A stretch of DNA of 29,658 nt from Planctomycetota bacterium (lineage in GTDB: Bacteria > Planctomycetota > Planctomycetia > Pirellulales > Pirellulaceae), in contig JAJDEH010000022.1 in NCBI GenBank assembly GCA_029259935.1, positions 1-29,658 of the forward strand, written 5' to 3'. The position numbers and the translations under genes were made by a program. This document shows positions 8,153 to 15,701 of the stretch, piece by piece (the stretch's first letter is position 1; each line of letters opens with the position of its first letter). A model generated the notes under the pieces. That model did no database searches. It was not told where the DNA came from and was given only the letters and a program-made list of their open reading frames with translations.

Positions 8153-9925
8153 TTGAACTCAATCTCGGCCAAATCCAAAACCAACAACGCAAGGAAGACC
8201 AAAAAGCGACCGATGCAAGTCACTCCGGATAATTGGCAACCGTGGGTTGATCATCTCCAGCGCCGAAAGAAGCCGCTGTGCCTATGGAATTTGTTTCCGG
8301 GCAAAAAGACATCGCCTTTGTTGTGGTCCGAGCCAAGGGAATCGTCGCAAGATGCCGAGAATCTCATCCGGCAGACCCATGGCTTTGCTCAAGATCGAAA
8401 GCCAGCCACCGACGTTCGCGAGCTACTGAAAGACTGGTTGAATCCTGACAACAACAGGCCGGATGAATCTTACGCGCTGCAATGCCTGGCCTGGTCGCAT
8501 GTCCTCCCGGCGCTGGCCGAGCCCGAATCGCCCGAACCGTGGCAGCAACTGTTCGACCATCTAATCGCCGTGTCGCGCGAAGCGGTTGCCATTCGGCTGG
8601 AGGAAGCACCGTTGTCCCAACAACTGCTGGCGGGCGAATTGCCACTAACACTTGGCTATCAATTTCCTGAAATCGACGAGTGCCAAGATCTGGCGGACGA
8701 ATCGTGGGCCACGCTGTCCAACGCGTTGATCGAACTGCTGGACGGCAACGGGCTGCCGCATGGTAAATATATTTCTTCGCTCCGTCCGCTGATGGCTTGT
8801 TGGACGCGGTGTGGATGGCTGGGCCGAGCCATGAAAACCAAGGGCCTCACCGTCGAATCGCGAGCGCAGTACGACTTGCTGGTTCGCCAGGCAATGAGGC
8901 TCACGCGCCACGACGGCGGCCAAGTGTTTTCCGCCGAAAGCGAACAGAAATGGAACAAGCACTTCATCAACGCCGCCTTGGAACTGGTCGGCGATACGAC
9001 GGATGACATGATCGCCCGTCGCGCGCTCGGTGGTTCCCGGTCCGGCGGCAAGTCGTCGAAAAAGGCAGCCAAGCCCAACAAGTTACCCTCGGCCGGATAT
9101 CACTGCGAATGGGCGGCCGTGGGGGTGTTGCGGTCGAACTGGTCGCGCAAGTCGGAAATGCTGGCCGTCAACTATGCCGGGCGCTCCCTGCATTTGGAAT
9201 TGAATGCCAGCAAGGACACGATTTGGTCGGGGGCCTGCGACCCGGTGATTCGCGTCGACGGAACACTGCTCTCGCCCCAAGACGATTACGAAGAAGTTTG
9301 CTGGTACAGCGACCAGGACGTGGATTACTTGGAACTCGAACTGGAATACCAAAACGAGTGGAAGGTGCAACGCCAAATGCTGCTGGCTCGCAGTGATCAA
9401 TTCCTACTGATCGCCGACGCCCTGCAAGGTCCCGCCCGCGCGCGGATCGACTATCAATGCACGTATCCCTCACTGCCCGATGTCGGCGTTGATCCGGCGA
9501 AAGAAACTCGCGAAGGATTTCTCTATCGCGACCGCCGGCTGGCCGCCGTACTTCCGCTGGCCCTGCCGGAATGGCGCGCCGAGCGGGTTGACGACGATTT
9601 GGCTCGCACCGACCATGGCCTGCGGCTTGCGCAACACCGAGTTGCTCGCCGGCTGTACGCACCGCTGTTTGTCGACTTGAAACCGTCACGATTCGAGAAA
9701 GAATTGACATGGCGTCGCCTAACCATCGCCGACCGCCTGGAGATTCAACCGGAAGACGTGGCGGCCGGCTATCGCATCCAAGTGGGCAACGCGCAGTGGC
9801 TGATCTATCGTTCCTTGGCGCCGCGCGAAAATCGGTCGGTATTGGGACAAAACTTGTCGTCGGAGTTTTTCGTCGGAAAGTTCCTGCGGAGCGGCGAGAC
9901 GAAAGAATTGTTGCAGGTGGAATAG
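8153..9925 (+). CDS. Heparinase II/III-like protein of unknown function
   Basis: About 590 residues, no signal peptide. The N-terminus is short, basic and low-complexity (S-A-K-S-K-T-N-N-A-R-K-T-K-K-R). A helical N-terminal half (to about residue 300) and a beta-rich C-terminal half (about 315-590; for example V-G-V-L-R-S-N-W-S-R-K-S and L-L-I-A-D-A-L-Q-G) resemble the two-part layout of heparinase II/III-family lyases. I cannot identify the catalytic Tyr/His set, so lyase activity is not claimed. An R-R-A-L-G-G-S-R-S-G-G-K-S-S-K-K linker separates the halves. Start chosen as TTG 8153 on its Shine-Dalgarno; ATG 8126 and 8213 are alternatives. The yggS gene begins 25 nt downstream, so the three genes may be co-transcribed. 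Confidence 0.6.
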   Translation: MNSISAKSKTNNARKTKKRPMQVTPDNWQPWVDHLQRRKKPLCLWNLFPGKKTSPLLWSEPRESSQDAENLIRQTHGFAQDRKPATDVRELLKDWLNPDNNRPDESYALQCLAWSHVLPALAEPESPEPWQQLFDHLIAVSREAVAIRLEEAPLSQQLLAGELPLTLGYQFPEIDECQDLADESWATLSNALIELLDGNGLPHGKYISSLRPLMACWTRCGWLGRAMKTKGLTVESRAQYDLLVRQAMRLTRHDGGQVFSAESEQKWNKHFINAALELVGDTTDDMIARRALGGSRSGGKSSKKAAKPNKLPSAGYHCEWAAVGVLRSNWSRKSEMLAVNYAGRSLHLELNASKDTIWSGACDPVIRVDGTLLSPQDDYEEVCWYSDQDVDYLELELEYQNEWKVQRQMLLARSDQFLLIADALQGPARARIDYQCTYPSLPDVGVDPAKETREGFLYRDRRLAAVLPLALPEWRAERVDDDLARTDHGLRLAQHRVARRLYAPLFVDLKPSRFEKELTWRRLTIADRLEIQPEDVAAGYRIQVGNAQWLIYRSLAPRENRSVLGQNLSSEFFVGKFLRSGETKELLQVE

Positions 9926-9950
9926 ACGTGCACTGCATCGAACTGAACTC

Positions 9951-10664
9951 ATGAGCGAAATCGCGCAGCGCATTACGGAGAACCTGGTCGGCGTTCGTGA
10001 GCGGATTGCCGCCGCCGCCCAGCGCGCCGGCCGCCACGGTGACGAAATCACGCTCATCGCGGTCACCAAGTATGTCGGCGAGGCGGAAACGCGGGCGTTG
10101 GTCGACGCGGGCTGCCACGACATCGGCGAAAGCCGTCCCCAGGAACTGTGGCGCAAGCAGGAACTGCTAGCCGACCGGCCGATCCGCTGGCATCTGATCG
10201 GCCATTTGCAAAGAAACAAGCTGCGACGGACACTGCCCCTGGTGTCGCTTATGCACTCCGGCGACAGCCAGCGCTTGCTGGAAGCGGTAAGCCATTTCGC
10301 GGTGGAGACCGAGGCCAAGATTCCCGTACTGCTTGAACTGAATATTTCCGGCGACGAAACCAAACACGGATTGCAGCCGGATGAGTTGGAGATTGTGTTG
10401 CCGTCGTTGGCAAAGCTGCCAGGCCTTGAAATACGCGGCCTCATGGCGATGGCATCACGCCAGGGCGGAGCTGCACAAGCCCGACATGATTTCGCTCGCC
10501 TAAGAGAGTTACGCGACCAACTCGCGCCGTCCGCCCCATCCGAAGTCAAGCTACAAGAACTCTCGATGGGCATGAGCGGTGATTTCGAGGTGGCGATCGA
10601 GGAAGGAGCCACCATGGTTCGCGTCGGGTCGGTATTGTTCGAAGGAATCCTACCCCCGCGATGA
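9951..10664 (+). CDS. yggS: YggS/PROSC-family PLP-binding homeostasis protein
   Basis: 237 residues, about the family's normal length. It binds pyridoxal 5'-phosphate and helps keep the free PLP pool and amino/keto-acid balance in check; no catalysis is established for the family. The PLP-binding Lys is K40 in I-A-V-T-K. Further family marks are G-E-S-R-P-Q-E-L, W-H-L-I-G-H-L-Q-R-N-K, the M-H-S-G-D-S segment, G-L-M-A-M, L-S-M-G-M-S-G-D-F and the C-terminal R-V-G-S-V-L-F-E-G. E. coli-type members read E-N-x-x-Q-E where this one has E-S-R-P-Q-E. It is followed after 3 nt by the DUF167 gene, a conserved neighbour pair. No strong ribosome site is visible. Confidence 0.95.
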   Translation: MSEIAQRITENLVGVRERIAAAAQRAGRHGDEITLIAVTKYVGEAETRALVDAGCHDIGESRPQELWRKQELLADRPIRWHLIGHLQRNKLRRTLPLVSLMHSGDSQRLLEAVSHFAVETEAKIPVLLELNISGDETKHGLQPDELEIVLPSLAKLPGLEIRGLMAMASRQGGAAQARHDFARLRELRDQLAPSAPSEVKLQELSMGMSGDFEVAIEEGATMVRVGSVLFEGILPPR

Positions 10665-10667
10665 CCG

Positions 10668-10970
10668 ATGGTAGAAGTTGAGCAACACGAGGACGGCGTG
10701 ATTCTTCCAGTCCGGGCCATGCCGGGCGCGAAAAAATCCGAAATCCGTGGACAACAAGATGGATCGCTGAAAGTCGCTGTCACGCAGGTGGCGGAAAAAG
10801 GAAAAGCGAACAAAGCGCTGATCGCCCAGTTGAGCAAATCGCTAGGCCTGAGAAAGTCACAAATCTCACTGGTCGCCGGAGTGACATCCCCCAACAAACG
10901 CTTCTTGATTCACGGCATTCAATCGAAGCAATTGCAGGCTCGAATCGCCGAAATTTTGGAAGCGAAGTAA
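10668..10970 (+). CDS. yggU: YggU/DUF167 family protein
   Basis: 100 residues, full family length. The pattern [12 protein letters not shown], followed by [18 protein letters not shown] and [19 protein letters not shown], is the DUF167 signature (P-G-A-x-K and G-K-A-N-x-x-L). Its function is unknown. It starts 3 nt after yggS, so it is almost surely co-transcribed. The membrane gene yggT that sits between the two in many bacteria is absent here. Confidence 0.93.
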   Translation: MVEVEQHEDGVILPVRAMPGAKKSEIRGQQDGSLKVAVTQVAEKGKANKALIAQLSKSLGLRKSQISLVAGVTSPNKRFLIHGIQSKQLQARIAEILEAK

Positions 10971-10976
10971 AGTCGC

Positions 10977-10993
10977 TGATCGCTCCGCGATCA
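10977..10993. repeat. Palindrome TGATCGCTCCGCGATCA
   Basis: Perfect 7-bp arms (TGATCGC and GCGATCA) around TCC, 6 nt after the yggU stop. The core CGC-TCC-GCG is the reverse complement of the core of the palindrome at 11056-11074, so both belong to one short intergenic family. It may also act as a 3' end of the yggSU transcript; the nearest T-run (11028-11033) is 35 nt downstream, too far for a standard terminator. Confidence 0.6.
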
Positions 10994-11055
10994 TGGCGTC
11001 CTCTCGATTCCGTTCTTCATCACGCGGTTTTTTAACAAGCCACGACCCATTCGTT

Positions 11056-11074
11056 TTGTTCGCGGAGCGAACAA
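11056..11074. repeat. Palindrome TTGTTCGCGGAGCGAACAA
   Basis: Perfect 8-bp arms (TTGTTCGC and GCGAACAA) around GGA, in the 177-nt gap between yggU and the acyltransferase gene. It is the second copy of the CGC-GGA-GCG family in this gap, with different outer bases but the same core in opposite orientation. Confidence 0.6.
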
Positions 11075-11147
11075 CGACCGTTGGTTCCGTCCACCCCGCG
11101 CGTTAAGCTAGTTGAGTTCCGCAATCCCACTCTCCAGGCCCATCGCC

Positions 11148-12485
11148 ATGAGCTACGAACTTGCTCCGCTCGAACCCGATCCCGATCCGCCTTTGCGGCG
11201 ATCTCCAGCCGAAACCGCTCGCACGCCCCCGCATCCATCGAAGCAACGGCTGTTGTCGCTGGACGTCTATCGCGGCCTGATCATGATCTCGCTCGCCTTC
11301 GCCGGCTTTGGGCTGGCCAACACGGCGAAGAACATGCTGGCAGTGCAACCCGATTCAGAATTGTGGAAAGGCGTTAGAATCCAATTCTCGCATGTCGATT
11401 GGGTTGGTTGGGGCTATTGGGATTTGATTCAACCCTCGTTCATGTTCATGGTCGGCGTGTCGATGGCGTATTCGTATGCCAAACGCCGGCAGTTGGGACA
11501 TTCGTACCCACGAATGTTTGGGCACGCCCTGTTTCGTTCGATCGTGTTGATCTTGCTGGGCGTTTTTCTGACTTCCAACTGGAGTCGGTCGACCTATTGG
11601 TCGCTGATGAACGTGCTTACGCAAATTGGTTTGGGCTACACTTTTCTTTTTCTGCTGTGGTGCGGCCGGAACTGGATCTTCTACTGCGTGGCCGCGATGG
11701 TTCTGTTAGTGGGAACTTGGGCGGCCTATTTCTTTTTCCCGCATGCCGGGATCGACTTGACGAGCGCTTCCGAACAGGCGGGCGTGACGAGCGAGTGGGC
11801 TGGAGAACATCTGGCCGATGTACCGTCAGCTTGGCATAAGAACGCTAACGTCGGCAGTTGGGTGGACGGCTACCTGCTGAACCAGTTTCCACGTACGGAA
11901 CCGCTCAAACCTAGTTCTGGCGGCTATCAAACGATCAACTTCATTCCGTCGTTGGCCACCATGTTGTTCGGGCTGATGTGCGGCGAATTGCTGCGGCGTC
12001 CCATCGCTCCGTGGTGGAAGTTGCTGATCCTTTGCGGGGCGGGTGCCGGCGGTATTCTGATCGGACTCGCCCTAGACTACTTTGGAGTTTGCCCGATCAT
12101 CAAACGCATCTGGACGCCTTCCTGGGCCATATTCTCGGGAGGAATCTGTGTGTTGATCCTGGCCAGTTTGTATGCCGTGATCGACGTGCTGCGGTTGCGT
12201 TCTTGGACGTTTCCGTTCGTCGTCGTGGGAATGAACTCCATCGCCATTTACTGCATGGCCCAACTGCTCAAGCCGTGGGTACGCGACACTTGGGAAACCC
12301 ATCTGGGGCCCAGGATATTCACTTTGCGGGCACAGTTCGGCACGACTACTTACGCAATGGCCGATCTTCACTACCTTGGCGTTATCCGGTTGTGCGAGCC
12401 GACGATTCAAGCGGTCGCGGTCGGTTTGACGTTTTGGCTTGTCTGTCTGTGGATGTATCGGCAGAAGATCTTCATCCGCATCTAG
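11148..12485 (+). CDS. HGSNAT/DUF5009-type membrane acyltransferase
   Basis: 445 residues with about ten hydrophobic helices after a proline-rich hydrophilic N-terminus (1-32). Hallmarks of the heparan-alpha-glucosaminide N-acetyltransferase/YeiB-related group are seen: R-L-L-S-L-D-V-Y-R-G-L-I (34-45, with D39 and R42), then S-H-V-D-W-V-G-W-G-Y-W-D-L-I-Q-P-S-F-M-F (81-100), whose His82 aligns with the acyl-accepting His region of HGSNAT, followed by M-V-G-V-S. Likely job: moving an acyl group across or at the membrane onto a sugar or amine; the acceptor is unknown. The ATG at 11148 is preferred to TTG 11112 because the family consensus begins soon after. The gene is followed by a co-oriented hydrolase after 128 nt. 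Confidence 0.85.
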   Translation: MSYELAPLEPDPDPPLRRSPAETARTPPHPSKQRLLSLDVYRGLIMISLAFAGFGLANTAKNMLAVQPDSELWKGVRIQFSHVDWVGWGYWDLIQPSFMFMVGVSMAYSYAKRRQLGHSYPRMFGHALFRSIVLILLGVFLTSNWSRSTYWSLMNVLTQIGLGYTFLFLLWCGRNWIFYCVAAMVLLVGTWAAYFFFPHAGIDLTSASEQAGVTSEWAGEHLADVPSAWHKNANVGSWVDGYLLNQFPRTEPLKPSSGGYQTINFIPSLATMLFGLMCGELLRRPIAPWWKLLILCGAGAGGILIGLALDYFGVCPIIKRIWTPSWAIFSGGICVLILASLYAVIDVLRLRSWTFPFVVVGMNSIAIYCMAQLLKPWVRDTWETHLGPRIFTLRAQFGTTTYAMADLHYLGVIRLCEPTIQAVAVGLTFWLVCLWMYRQKIFIRI

Positions 12486-12601
12486 ATTTTCCCGCGAGAT
12501 TCGCGCGACGGCAAACTGTCTTGCCATGCGAGAAGCAAACACCGTATTCTACTGAATCCGATTTCGCGGTCCGCCGTCTGCCATACCTTCCCGATCACAA
12601 C

Positions 12602-12605
12602 GGAG
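12602..12605 (+). promoter_or_regulatory. Shine-Dalgarno for a GTG start
   Basis: GGAG, 8 nt before GTG 12614. It sets the start of the alpha/beta hydrolase well inside a much longer open frame that begins at 11978 within the preceding gene. Confidence 0.5.
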
Positions 12606-12613
12606 AAACTCTT

Positions 12614-13495
12614 GTGCGAAAGAAACTCCGTCGTTGGACCATTGCAATTTCGTTCCTTGCCACGGCGACCGTCACGATTGTGTCCTGGATTGTTGGCGGC
12701 GTGCTGGTCGCACCCTGTCCGTCGCCCGTCGGATCTCCGCCGGCTGACTTGCCGATTGAAGCCGTCACCTTTCCGAGCGAGTCGGGATCGGACATACACG
12801 CCTGGTACGCGCCTGGCGCTGTAATGCAAGGTATTATCGTCCTGTTGCATCCCATTCGCGGTTCGCGACTGACGATGGTGAAGCGCGCGCGGATATTCTG
12901 GCGCGCCGGTTACTCGGTATTGCTGATCGACTTTCAGGGACATGGCGAAAGCACGGGCGGGAGTATCACGCTAGGCCACCTTGAAAGTCGAGATGCGGCG
13001 GCAGCGGTTCAGTTCGCCAAAGAGCGGCATCCGAATGAGCCGATTGCCGTGGTGGGAAGTTCGATGGGAGGCGCATCGGCGCTGCTTGCCTCGCCATTGC
13101 CCATTGACGCACTGATCTTGGAGTCGGTGTATGCGACGATTTCGGAGGCCGTGCACAACCGGGTGGCAGCGCAATTGGGAGCGTCGCTGAGCACCGTACC
13201 ATCGCAGTTGTTGCTGGTCCAACTCAAGCCCCGTTTGGGCATCTCGCCGGCTGATCTGCGCCCCATCGATCACATCGCGGACGTGGGCTGCCCGGTTTTG
13301 GTCGCTTCGGGTAGCGAAGATCGACACACGCCGCTCGACGAAACAAAGCGTCTGTTCGCCGCGGCGCAGGAACCGAAGCAGCTTTGGATTATCGACGGAG
13401 CGGCGCACGTCGATCTATGCTCGTTCGCACCGGTTGAATATGAAACTCGTTGTCTTGCATTTCTTGAGGCTCACATGCGCCGATCACGTCATTGA
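12614..13495 (+). CDS. Membrane-anchored alpha/beta hydrolase
   Basis: 293 residues with a GTG start. An N-terminal basic patch and hydrophobic helix (about 9-33) anchor the protein, placing the catalytic domain outside the cytoplasm. The alpha/beta hydrolase fold shows an H-P-x-R-G-S oxyanion-type segment (79-84), I-D-F-Q-G-H-G-E-S (105-113), nucleophile Ser150 in GSSMGG (148-153), Asp236 in G-S-E-D-R-H, and His265 in G-A-A-H-V-D. This is a complete Ser-Asp-His triad, as in YqkD/BEM46-like esterases or peptidases. The substrate is unknown. It lies between the acyltransferase and the DapA-like gene; whether all three share a transcript is uncertain. Confidence 0.88.
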   Translation: MRKKLRRWTIAISFLATATVTIVSWIVGGVLVAPCPSPVGSPPADLPIEAVTFPSESGSDIHAWYAPGAVMQGIIVLLHPIRGSRLTMVKRARIFWRAGYSVLLIDFQGHGESTGGSITLGHLESRDAAAAVQFAKERHPNEPIAVVGSSMGGASALLASPLPIDALILESVYATISEAVHNRVAAQLGASLSTVPSQLLLVQLKPRLGISPADLRPIDHIADVGCPVLVASGSEDRHTPLDETKRLFAAAQEPKQLWIIDGAAHVDLCSFAPVEYETRCLAFLEAHMRRSRH

Positions 13496-13598
13496 CACCA
13501 ATGTTGCGATCGGCCGTGACGGCGTCCCCAAGAGCGTGACGGCGGCATTTCCCGGTAAGCGTATTTACTTTCCCTCGCCGGTGTGAAATAAAGGCGGA

Positions 13599-13618
13599 AG
13601 CTTGTCTTGCGGCAAGCT
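13599..13618 (+). other. Small inverted repeat between hydrolase and DapA-like genes
   Basis: AGCTTG and CAAGCT arms with an 8-nt loop, and an alternative inner pairing CTTG/CAAG. It lies about 100 nt after the hydrolase stop and 39 nt before the next ATG. It could end the upstream transcript or be a leader hairpin. No T-run follows, although a pyrimidine-rich stretch does. Confidence 0.3.
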
Positions 13619-13656
13619 CCCACCATCTTTCTCCTTTCCCGAGGGCGCGACAGCCG

Positions 13657-14595
13657 ATGAACATCAGCGAAGTGAAGCAAGTCTTACGCGGTCCGATGAT
13701 TCCCGTGATTACGAATTTGCACGAAGATCTTTCGGTCGATCACGGGGCGATTCGCGAGAATGTGCGGTACGTAATCGAAGGGGGAATTGTGCAGGGACAA
13801 GGTGTGCTGCTGGCCGCTGGAGCCGGCGGTGATTTTCCGATGCTTTCGCTGTCCGAGCGCAAAGAAGTCTGCAAGACAATCGTCGACGAGGCGGACGGGC
13901 GCGTGCCCGTGTTGGTCGGCGCGCAAGACACCAATCCCACCAACTGCTTCGAGATGGCGCGGTTGGCCGAGGATATCGGCGCTTATGGAATTCAAATGAG
14001 TCCTGGTTATTACTATGCGTCGTCCGAAGAGGATTGTTTGCGGTATTTCGAGTCGGTACACGAGCAAACCCGGTCGACGGCGATCATGATTTACAACACG
14101 TATTGGGAAGGTTTTCACATGTCGCTCGACTTGATCGCGCGGCTGGCGGAAATGCCGCGCTGCGTGGCACTGAAATGGTCGACTCCCCAAGGCAGCGCGG
14201 ATTATCTCAAAGGCGTGGAGAGACTTTCCGACCGGCTGGCGATTGTCGATAACCAGGGACTGCACGTGATGACGCACTTGCTGGGCGGCACCGGATACAT
14301 CACCCACTTGGCGACGATTTGGCCCGAGCACGACTCGTCGGTTTGGCAACTGATGGAGAAGGGCGACTATTCCGCCGCGCAGCGGCGCATCGCGAAAGCC
14401 AATTGGCCTTGGCAAGAATTTCGCGGCAAGATGTGGGGGCGAACTGCCGCGGAGAGTCCCGTCGTTAAAGCCGCCTTGGAACTCTGCGGACGTCCCGGCG
14501 GGCCCAACCGCTTGCCCACGCGGTCGCTCAACCAAGAAGAGCGTGACGAACTCCGACGATTGTTCGAAGAGATCGGCGTGCCCTCGCTGGTCTAA
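13657..14595 (+). CDS. DapA-superfamily aldolase/lyase
   Basis: 312 residues, a class I (Schiff-base) TIM-barrel enzyme like dihydrodipicolinate synthase and N-acetylneuraminate lyase. The Schiff-base lysine is K173 in C-V-A-L-K-W-S and the proton-relay tyrosine is Y146 in I-M-I-Y-N-T-Y-W. The first substrate loop reads G-A-G-G-D-F (55-60) where DapA has G-T-T-G-E, and the residue after Y-N is not the usual V/I-P. Both changes suggest the enzyme is not the lysine-pathway DapA but acts on another keto acid, perhaps a sugar acid. GAGGG lies 11 nt upstream of ATG 13657. It is convergent with the DUF6807 gene (30 nt gap). Confidence 0.85.
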   Translation: MNISEVKQVLRGPMIPVITNLHEDLSVDHGAIRENVRYVIEGGIVQGQGVLLAAGAGGDFPMLSLSERKEVCKTIVDEADGRVPVLVGAQDTNPTNCFEMARLAEDIGAYGIQMSPGYYYASSEEDCLRYFESVHEQTRSTAIMIYNTYWEGFHMSLDLIARLAEMPRCVALKWSTPQGSADYLKGVERLSDRLAIVDNQGLHVMTHLLGGTGYITHLATIWPEHDSSVWQLMEKGDYSAAQRRIAKANWPWQEFRGKMWGRTAAESPVVKAALELCGRPGGPNRLPTRSLNQEERDELRRLFEEIGVPSLV

Positions 14596-14625
14596 ACGGA
14601 CAGCCGTGTTCAAACGCGGCGAATA

Positions 14626-15570
14626 CTACTTTGCCATCTTGATGTAATCGGCATAGTGTTCGGCGACTTTGCCGTACTTTTCATCGCCGTGGTGGAACAC
14701 CACGCGATGACGCAAGGTGAACGAATCGCCCGGTTCCATCACGTGCGAACCGCTCAAGTCGTTCGAGCCTTCGAAGTGATGCACGCCAAACGGATTAGCC
14801 GTAAACAAGCCATAGGTGCGAACGTGCCAATAGGTGGGCGAGCGAAAACTCGATGGATGATTCAAAATCGCCACACCGACCGTTTGGTCGTCGACCGGGC
14901 CGCTATAGTCTACCCACGCGGCCCGTTTACCCCAGGCTTCTCCATTCGTTTGTCCTTCGCTGTTAACGACACGGCCTTTGCCAGGTTCGTCGACCTTCAT
15001 CGTCCCCGCGACACGGACACCAAAGCAGCCTTCCTTGGTATCGCCAAATGTCACCTTTCCATCCGACGCGGTCACCGTGATATCGCAATCGACCCACCAA
15101 GCGTCACCCTTGCCGTCAAAGACATAAGAGCGGAGATCTTCACAGTGCTTCTTGCCGTCGGGACCAATCCAGTCGTTTTGCGTGACGAGCACCGCCTGGG
15201 TGCCGCCTTCCACGGTGACGAACTTGCGATGAATGATATTGCCGGCCTTGGTGCCTTCGCTCCAAAAATCTACGCCGTTGACGTCACCGTGCGTGAACCA
15301 AAACGAACGATGATGCGGATGGTCTTTTCGCTCATTGGGATTATCTTCGAGCATGGGGTAGCCGCGCGTGATCTGCTGGCCGTTGGCACCAATCACCGGA
15401 AAGAAGATCGGCTTATGCCCCGACTTGACGAGATATTGCGTCAGCAACACACCGTTGCGAAGAATCTTAACGCCCTGCTCACCCTTTTCGACCGTGAATT
15501 CTTGCGCGGACACAAAAGAGGCGACCGCCCCCACAAGAATCAGAGAAACAGTGACCGCGCGACCCTTCAT
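14626..15570 (-). CDS. Secreted DUF6807 (PmoA-like) family protein
   Basis: 314 residues with a signal peptide (hydrophobic 6-20, S-A/Q-E). The body has the family marks Y-P-M-L-x-x-N-P-N-E-R-K-D-H-P-H-H-R-S (71-89), F-T-H-G-D-V-N-G-V-D-F-W (92-103), W-G-K-R-A-A-W-V-D-Y-S-G, and I-L-N-H-P-S-S-F-R-S-P-T-Y-W-H-V-R. The family was once annotated 'methane oxygenase PmoA' but has nothing to do with methane oxidation; its beta-sandwich fold and co-occurrence with carbohydrate genes suggest a role on sugars or polymers (inference). The ATG at 15570 is chosen over 15627 because AAGGA lies 7 nt upstream and the signal peptide follows at once. Confidence 0.88.
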   Translation of the reverse strand: MKGRAVTVSLILVGAVASFVSAQEFTVEKGEQGVKILRNGVLLTQYLVKSGHKPIFFPVIGANGQQITRGYPMLEDNPNERKDHPHHRSFWFTHGDVNGVDFWSEGTKAGNIIHRKFVTVEGGTQAVLVTQNDWIGPDGKKHCEDLRSYVFDGKGDAWWVDCDITVTASDGKVTFGDTKEGCFGVRVAGTMKVDEPGKGRVVNSEGQTNGEAWGKRAAWVDYSGPVDDQTVGVAILNHPSSFRSPTYWHVRTYGLFTANPFGVHHFEGSNDLSGSHVMEPGDSFTLRHRVVFHHGDEKYGKVAEHYADYIKMAK

Positions 15571-15620
15571 GGCAATTTCCTTATCAGGCTTTTTTACAAT
15601 ATGGAAAATCGGATGACCCG

Positions 15621-15659
15621 CATTCAACGATGACTAACATTCAACGACCAACATTCAAC
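15621..15659. repeat. Three copies of CATTCAAC
   Basis: The octamer CATTCAAC occurs at 15621, 15638 and 15652, with partly repeated spacers (GATGACTAA, GACCAA). On the minus strand this is three GTTGAATG copies just upstream of the DUF6807 gene and after the large transporter-synthase gene. It could be a simple short tandem repeat or a protein-binding array. Confidence 0.6.
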
Positions 15660-15701
15660 ATGGTACCTAGCGAATCCACAAGTTGCCATCCATGAAACCT
15701 G

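Noticed and set aside
13684..14613. 309-codon minus-strand open frame antisense to the DapA-like gene
   Set aside because: A shadow of the plus-strand enzyme, which has its Lys and Tyr catalytic motifs intact.
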